7,640 nt of DNA from Flavobacterium sp. (GTDB taxonomy: Bacteria > Bacteroidota > Bacteroidia > Flavobacteriales > Flavobacteriaceae). Positions 4,740 through 7,640 of this stretch are shown here, one piece after another. The stretch covers positions 1 to 7,640 of the forward strand of contig JAHRWO010000038.1 in NCBI GenBank assembly GCA_019105125.1, read 5' to 3'. Position 1 is the first letter of the stretch; every line of letters begins with the position of its first letter. Both the position numbers and the translations under genes were made by a program. The notes beneath the pieces are model-generated. The model did no database searches and had not been told where the DNA came from. It was given only the letters and a program-made list of their open reading frames with translations.

Positions 4740-7397
4740 TTGCATAACAAGATAATTAATATCGTTTTTTCAGTAATTTTTCTAACATTAGGAATAAATT
4801 TGGTTTTTTCTCAGGAAAATCCAACTTACAACACCGTAAATTTATCAAAAAAAGAGATTCTTAAAGCAAAAGATTCTTCTGAAACAAGTACCCCTACAAA
4901 AGATTCGATAAAAAAGAAAAAACCTTTTCTTGATGGCGTTGTTAATATGAAGGCCAAACAATACGAAAAGCTTGATCAAAAAAAGAAAACGGTAACTCTT
5001 CATGATGAAGCAGAAATTTTTTACACCGACTTTGAACTCAAAGCTGGACGTATTATTCTCGATTACGAAAAAGATTTAGTTTACGCTGGTCGATTAAAAG
5101 ATTCTTCTGGAAACTTTATCCAAAGACCTGTTTTCAAACAAGGAAATAATATTATCGAACCTGATTCTATTATCTTTAACACAAAATCCAAAAGAGCTAA
5201 AGTTTGGAATTCTAGAACAAAACAAGGCGAACTTTTCATTAAAGCAGAAATTTCAAAAAGGGAAAACGATTCGGTTTACTTTATGAGAAATGCTCGCATG
5301 ACGACATCTAAAAACGAAGAAGATCCAGAATATTATTTCTTAGTAAAAAAGATAAAATTTGTACCGAAGAAAAAAGTGGTCATTAATTCAACCCAAATGT
5401 ACATTGCTGATGTCCCAACTCCAATTTGGTTGCCCTATGGTTATTTTCCAATGACTGAAAAAAGCGAATCAGGTTTCATCATGCCAACACCCGGACAAAA
5501 CAATCAAAAAGGATATTTTTTACAAAACGGAGGTTATTACTTTGCATTAAGCGATTACTATGACTTGGCCATTTTGGGAGATTATTTTACAAACGGTAGT
5601 TATGGACTAAGAGCCGAAAGTAGTTATGCTAAACGCTATAAATTTGGTGGAAGATTTAATATTCGATTTGAAAACAACATCCAAAGTGAAAAAGGGTTTC
5701 CTGATTACACCAAATCGAGACAATATAACATTCAATGGTCGCATAATCAAGATGCTAAAGCAGCGGCTAATTCAAGGTTTTCGGCTTCTGTGAACCTAGG
5801 AAGTAGCCAGTATTTCAGGCAATCCGTAAACTTAAATAACATTGGAGCAACCATTAACAACAATCTAAGTTCGTCTGTTTCGTACTCTAAAACATTTCAG
5901 TCGGTACCTCAGGTAAATTTGTCCTTATCCGCCACACATTCACAAAACACTAATACGAGACAAATTGATATGACACTGCCTACTTTACAAGCAAGTGTAG
6001 ATCGAATTTTCCCTTTTGCTCCAAAAGATGGTATTAAAAAAGGATTGATAAAAAATATAAACATTCAATACAATATTAGAGGAGAAAATAGAATTAGAAC
6101 AAATGACTCCTTATTCTTTAAACCTCAAATGTTTAGAGATGCACGTTCGGGATTTCAACACTCTATTCCGATAAGTACCAACTTTAAAATTTTCAGACAT
6201 TTCAGTGTAAGTGCAAGTGCTAATTACAATGAAGTTTGGACCATGAATACGGTAAACAAATCCTATAGTCCAATAGAAAATAGAGTTATCACGACGGATG
6301 AAAAAGGATTTGAATCTTTCCGAACTTATAATTTCAATGTGGGTATTGGTACTACAGTTTATGGAACTTTTAATTTTGGTGAAGATAAAAAAATTCAAGC
6401 TATCAGACACGTAATTCGTCCTAACATTTCTTATGGCTATACTCCAAGTTTTGACCAATATTTTGAACGATATGCCCTAGATGCTACAGGAATTAACTTT
6501 GCAAATTACTCTAAATTTGAAGGTGGCTTATTTGGAGCTCCATCAAACGCAATTGCAAATACAATGAGTATTTCTATGAGTAACACTTTTGAAGCTAAAG
6601 TAAAAGATAAAGAAAGTAAAAAAGGAGAGACTAAGAAAGTGATGTTGTTAAACAACTTAAACTTTGCTACCAACTATGACTTTACAGCAGATTCATTAAA
6701 ATTAAAAGAAATTTCTGTTAGTGGAGGAACTCAGTTGTTTAAGCAAAAAATGAATATCAATTTTGCTGCCATCTTAGATCCTTACGCTATTGATAATTCA
6801 GGAAGAAGGATTGAAAAATTCAATATCGACAATGGCGGAAGCTTGCTACGAATGCCTAGAGCCAACGTAACTGTTAATTATAGTTTTTCTAGTAGTTCCA
6901 ACAAAAAAAACAATAACGAACAAAACGTACAAAATGGTGGTCGAGAGGATGATTTATTTGGAATTGCAACCGATTTAAGCAACAATAGAAACAGTCTTTT
7001 CAAAAAGGACGAAGAAAAAGAAGGTGACGAAGAAAAAAACGTGGAATGGTACAACACAAAACTGCCTTGGGATTTAACCTTTGCCTATGCTGTGAATTAT
7101 AATAATACCAACAGGCAAAATGAAATCTCATCACACTCCATTATGGCCTCCGGTAATATCGAATTAGCGCCTAGATGGAAAGTAGGGTTTTCTTCCGGAT
7201 ATGATTTAGTTGAGAAAGGAGTAACTTTTACACAATTGCGATTTGAACGCGACTTAGAAAGTTGGAGAATGAGTTTTAACTGGGTACCATTTGGAACCAA
7301 TACTTATTGGGGATTTTTTGTGGGAATTACATCATCAGTGTTAAGCGATATCAAATACGACAAACGCCAATTACCAGATCGTACATTTAGACAATAA
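4740..7397 (+). CDS. lptD: LPS-assembly outer-membrane protein LptD (OstA/Imp family)
   Basis: LptD is the outer-membrane channel that receives LPS from the periplasmic Lpt bridge and inserts it into the outer leaflet. The frame is open from TTG 4689 (902 residues); I prefer TTG 4740 (885 residues), which places a signal peptide at the N-terminus (HNKIIN, then a hydrophobic run ending NLVFS before QEN). Numbered on the 902 frame: a Lys/Ser/Thr-rich spacer (about 43-80), an OstA/LptA-like beta-jellyroll (about 85-240), the LptD signature around PTPIWLPYGYFPM (243-255) and SGFIMPTPG (261-269), then an aromatic, alternating beta-barrel to the end. A charged, Asn-rich insert (about 733-788) interrupts the barrel. 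The protein contains no cysteine, unlike E. coli LptD, which needs two disulfides. The C-terminus ends RTFRQ rather than in a terminal aromatic residue. The ridA gene follows after 10 bases. No LptE is in the window. Family confidence is high; the exact start is not. Confidence 0.92.
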   Translation: MHNKIINIVFSVIFLTLGINLVFSQENPTYNTVNLSKKEILKAKDSSETSTPTKDSIKKKKPFLDGVVNMKAKQYEKLDQKKKTVTLHDEAEIFYTDFELKAGRIILDYEKDLVYAGRLKDSSGNFIQRPVFKQGNNIIEPDSIIFNTKSKRAKVWNSRTKQGELFIKAEISKRENDSVYFMRNARMTTSKNEEDPEYYFLVKKIKFVPKKKVVINSTQMYIADVPTPIWLPYGYFPMTEKSESGFIMPTPGQNNQKGYFLQNGGYYFALSDYYDLAILGDYFTNGSYGLRAESSYAKRYKFGGRFNIRFENNIQSEKGFPDYTKSRQYNIQWSHNQDAKAAANSRFSASVNLGSSQYFRQSVNLNNIGATINNNLSSSVSYSKTFQSVPQVNLSLSATHSQNTNTRQIDMTLPTLQASVDRIFPFAPKDGIKKGLIKNINIQYNIRGENRIRTNDSLFFKPQMFRDARSGFQHSIPISTNFKIFRHFSVSASANYNEVWTMNTVNKSYSPIENRVITTDEKGFESFRTYNFNVGIGTTVYGTFNFGEDKKIQAIRHVIRPNISYGYTPSFDQYFERYALDATGINFANYSKFEGGLFGAPSNAIANTMSISMSNTFEAKVKDKESKKGETKKVMLLNNLNFATNYDFTADSLKLKEISVSGGTQLFKQKMNINFAAILDPYAIDNSGRRIEKFNIDNGGSLLRMPRANVTVNYSFSSSSNKKNNNEQNVQNGGREDDLFGIATDLSNNRNSLFKKDEEKEGDEEKNVEWYNTKLPWDLTFAYAVNYNNTNRQNEISSHSIMASGNIELAPRWKVGFSSGYDLVEKGVTFTQLRFERDLESWRMSFNWVPFGTNTYWGFFVGITSSVLSDIKYDKRQLPDRTFRQ

Positions 7398-7407
7398 AAT
7401 TTTAGAT

Positions 7408-7640
7408 ATGAAAAGAATAATTTATACAGAAAAAGCGCCTGCTCCTATTGGACCTTACAACCAAGCGGTTTTAGTTGGCAACACTTTATATACTTCTGGA
7501 CAAATAGCCTTAAACCCAGCTACTATGGAACTGGTTTTAGACGATATTGAAACCGAAACCAAACAAGTGATGGAAAACATGAAAGCCGTTTTAGCTGCAG
7601 CCGACATGACGTTTGAAAACGTAATTAAAACTACCATCTT
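7408..7640 (+). CDS. ridA: RidA family (YjgF/YER057c/UK114) enamine/imine deaminase, N-terminal 77 codons
   Basis: Starting at ATG 7408, 10 bases after the lptD stop, the frame runs off the right edge. It reads MKRIIYTEKAPAPIGPYNQA, followed by LYTSGQIALNP at 27-37 and a helix with VMENMKAVLAAADMTFENV. RidA proteins are about 125-130 residues, so roughly 60 % is present. They form trimers that hydrolyse reactive enamine/imine intermediates such as 2-aminoacrylate, released by PLP enzymes, to 2-keto acids and ammonia. Y17 and S30 match residues known to matter in Salmonella RidA; the catalytic arginine (R105 there) and E120 would lie beyond the window, so archetypal RidA versus another Rid subfamily cannot be settled here. 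The close spacing suggests read-through from lptD; a functional link to LPS is not implied. Confidence 0.92.
   Translation, partial: MKRIIYTEKAPAPIGPYNQAVLVGNTLYTSGQIALNPATMELVLDDIETETKQVMENMKAVLAAADMTFENVIKTTI

Noticed and set aside
4544..4747. Plus-strand open frame of 67 codons across the divergent region
   Set aside because: It begins antisense to the amidase signal peptide and overlaps the lptD start in another frame; the peptide has no recognisable features.
6111..6458. Minus-strand open frame of 115 codons inside lptD
   Set aside because: It is antisense to a clear beta-barrel coding region with no family signature; a chance open frame.
7097..7637. Two minus-strand open frames opposite the lptD end and ridA
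   Set aside because: Both are antisense to well-supported genes and show no domain features.
1..7640. Mobile element, CRISPR array, RNA gene or defence system
   Set aside because: No transposase, integrase, direct repeat series, tRNA-like or rRNA-like sequence is seen; all space is filled by ordinary envelope and metabolic genes.

Overview
The window looks like a chromosomal stretch from a Flavobacterium-like member of the Bacteroidota. The DNA is A+T-rich and genes lack clear Shine-Dalgarno sequences. Two genes appear to start with TTG, and several gaps carry words matching the Bacteroidota -7 promoter element TAnnTTTG. The protein families also fit this phylum: a SPOR-tailed Amidase_3, an MCE protein with a long helical tail, and a LptD ending in a large barrel. 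Nothing points to recent transfer: I see no transposase, integrase, tRNA, rRNA, CRISPR array or long repeat.

Layout: a short divergent intergenic region (about 4619-4739) splits the window into two transcription units. Leftward (minus strand) run two tandem paralogous N-acetylmuramoyl-L-alanine amidases (4618-3542, then 3530-2409), an MCE/MlaD-family membrane-anchored lipid-transport protein (2372-1419), a membrane-bound 4Fe-4S dicluster protein (1408-86), and the first 17 codons of a probable second Fe-S protein (53 to beyond the left edge). Gaps are 11, 36, 10 and 32 bases, so this looks like one operon. Rightward (plus strand) run the outer-membrane LPS-assembly protein LptD (about 4740-7397) and, 10 bases later, the first 77 codons of a RidA-family enamine/imine deaminase (7408 to beyond the right edge).

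The theme is cell-envelope biogenesis. The amidases cut peptidoglycan peptides, the MCE protein probably helps move lipid across the periplasm, and LptD inserts LPS into the outer membrane. The Fe-S pair is an electron-transfer module (HdrD/HdrE or NarI-like) and RidA is a metabolite-repair enzyme; both look like housekeeping passengers. I did not find a convincing undescribed system. The items most worth a second look are the duplicated amidase genes, a LptD with no cysteines at all, the unusual TTG starts, and an MCE gene with no MlaE/MlaF partners in view.
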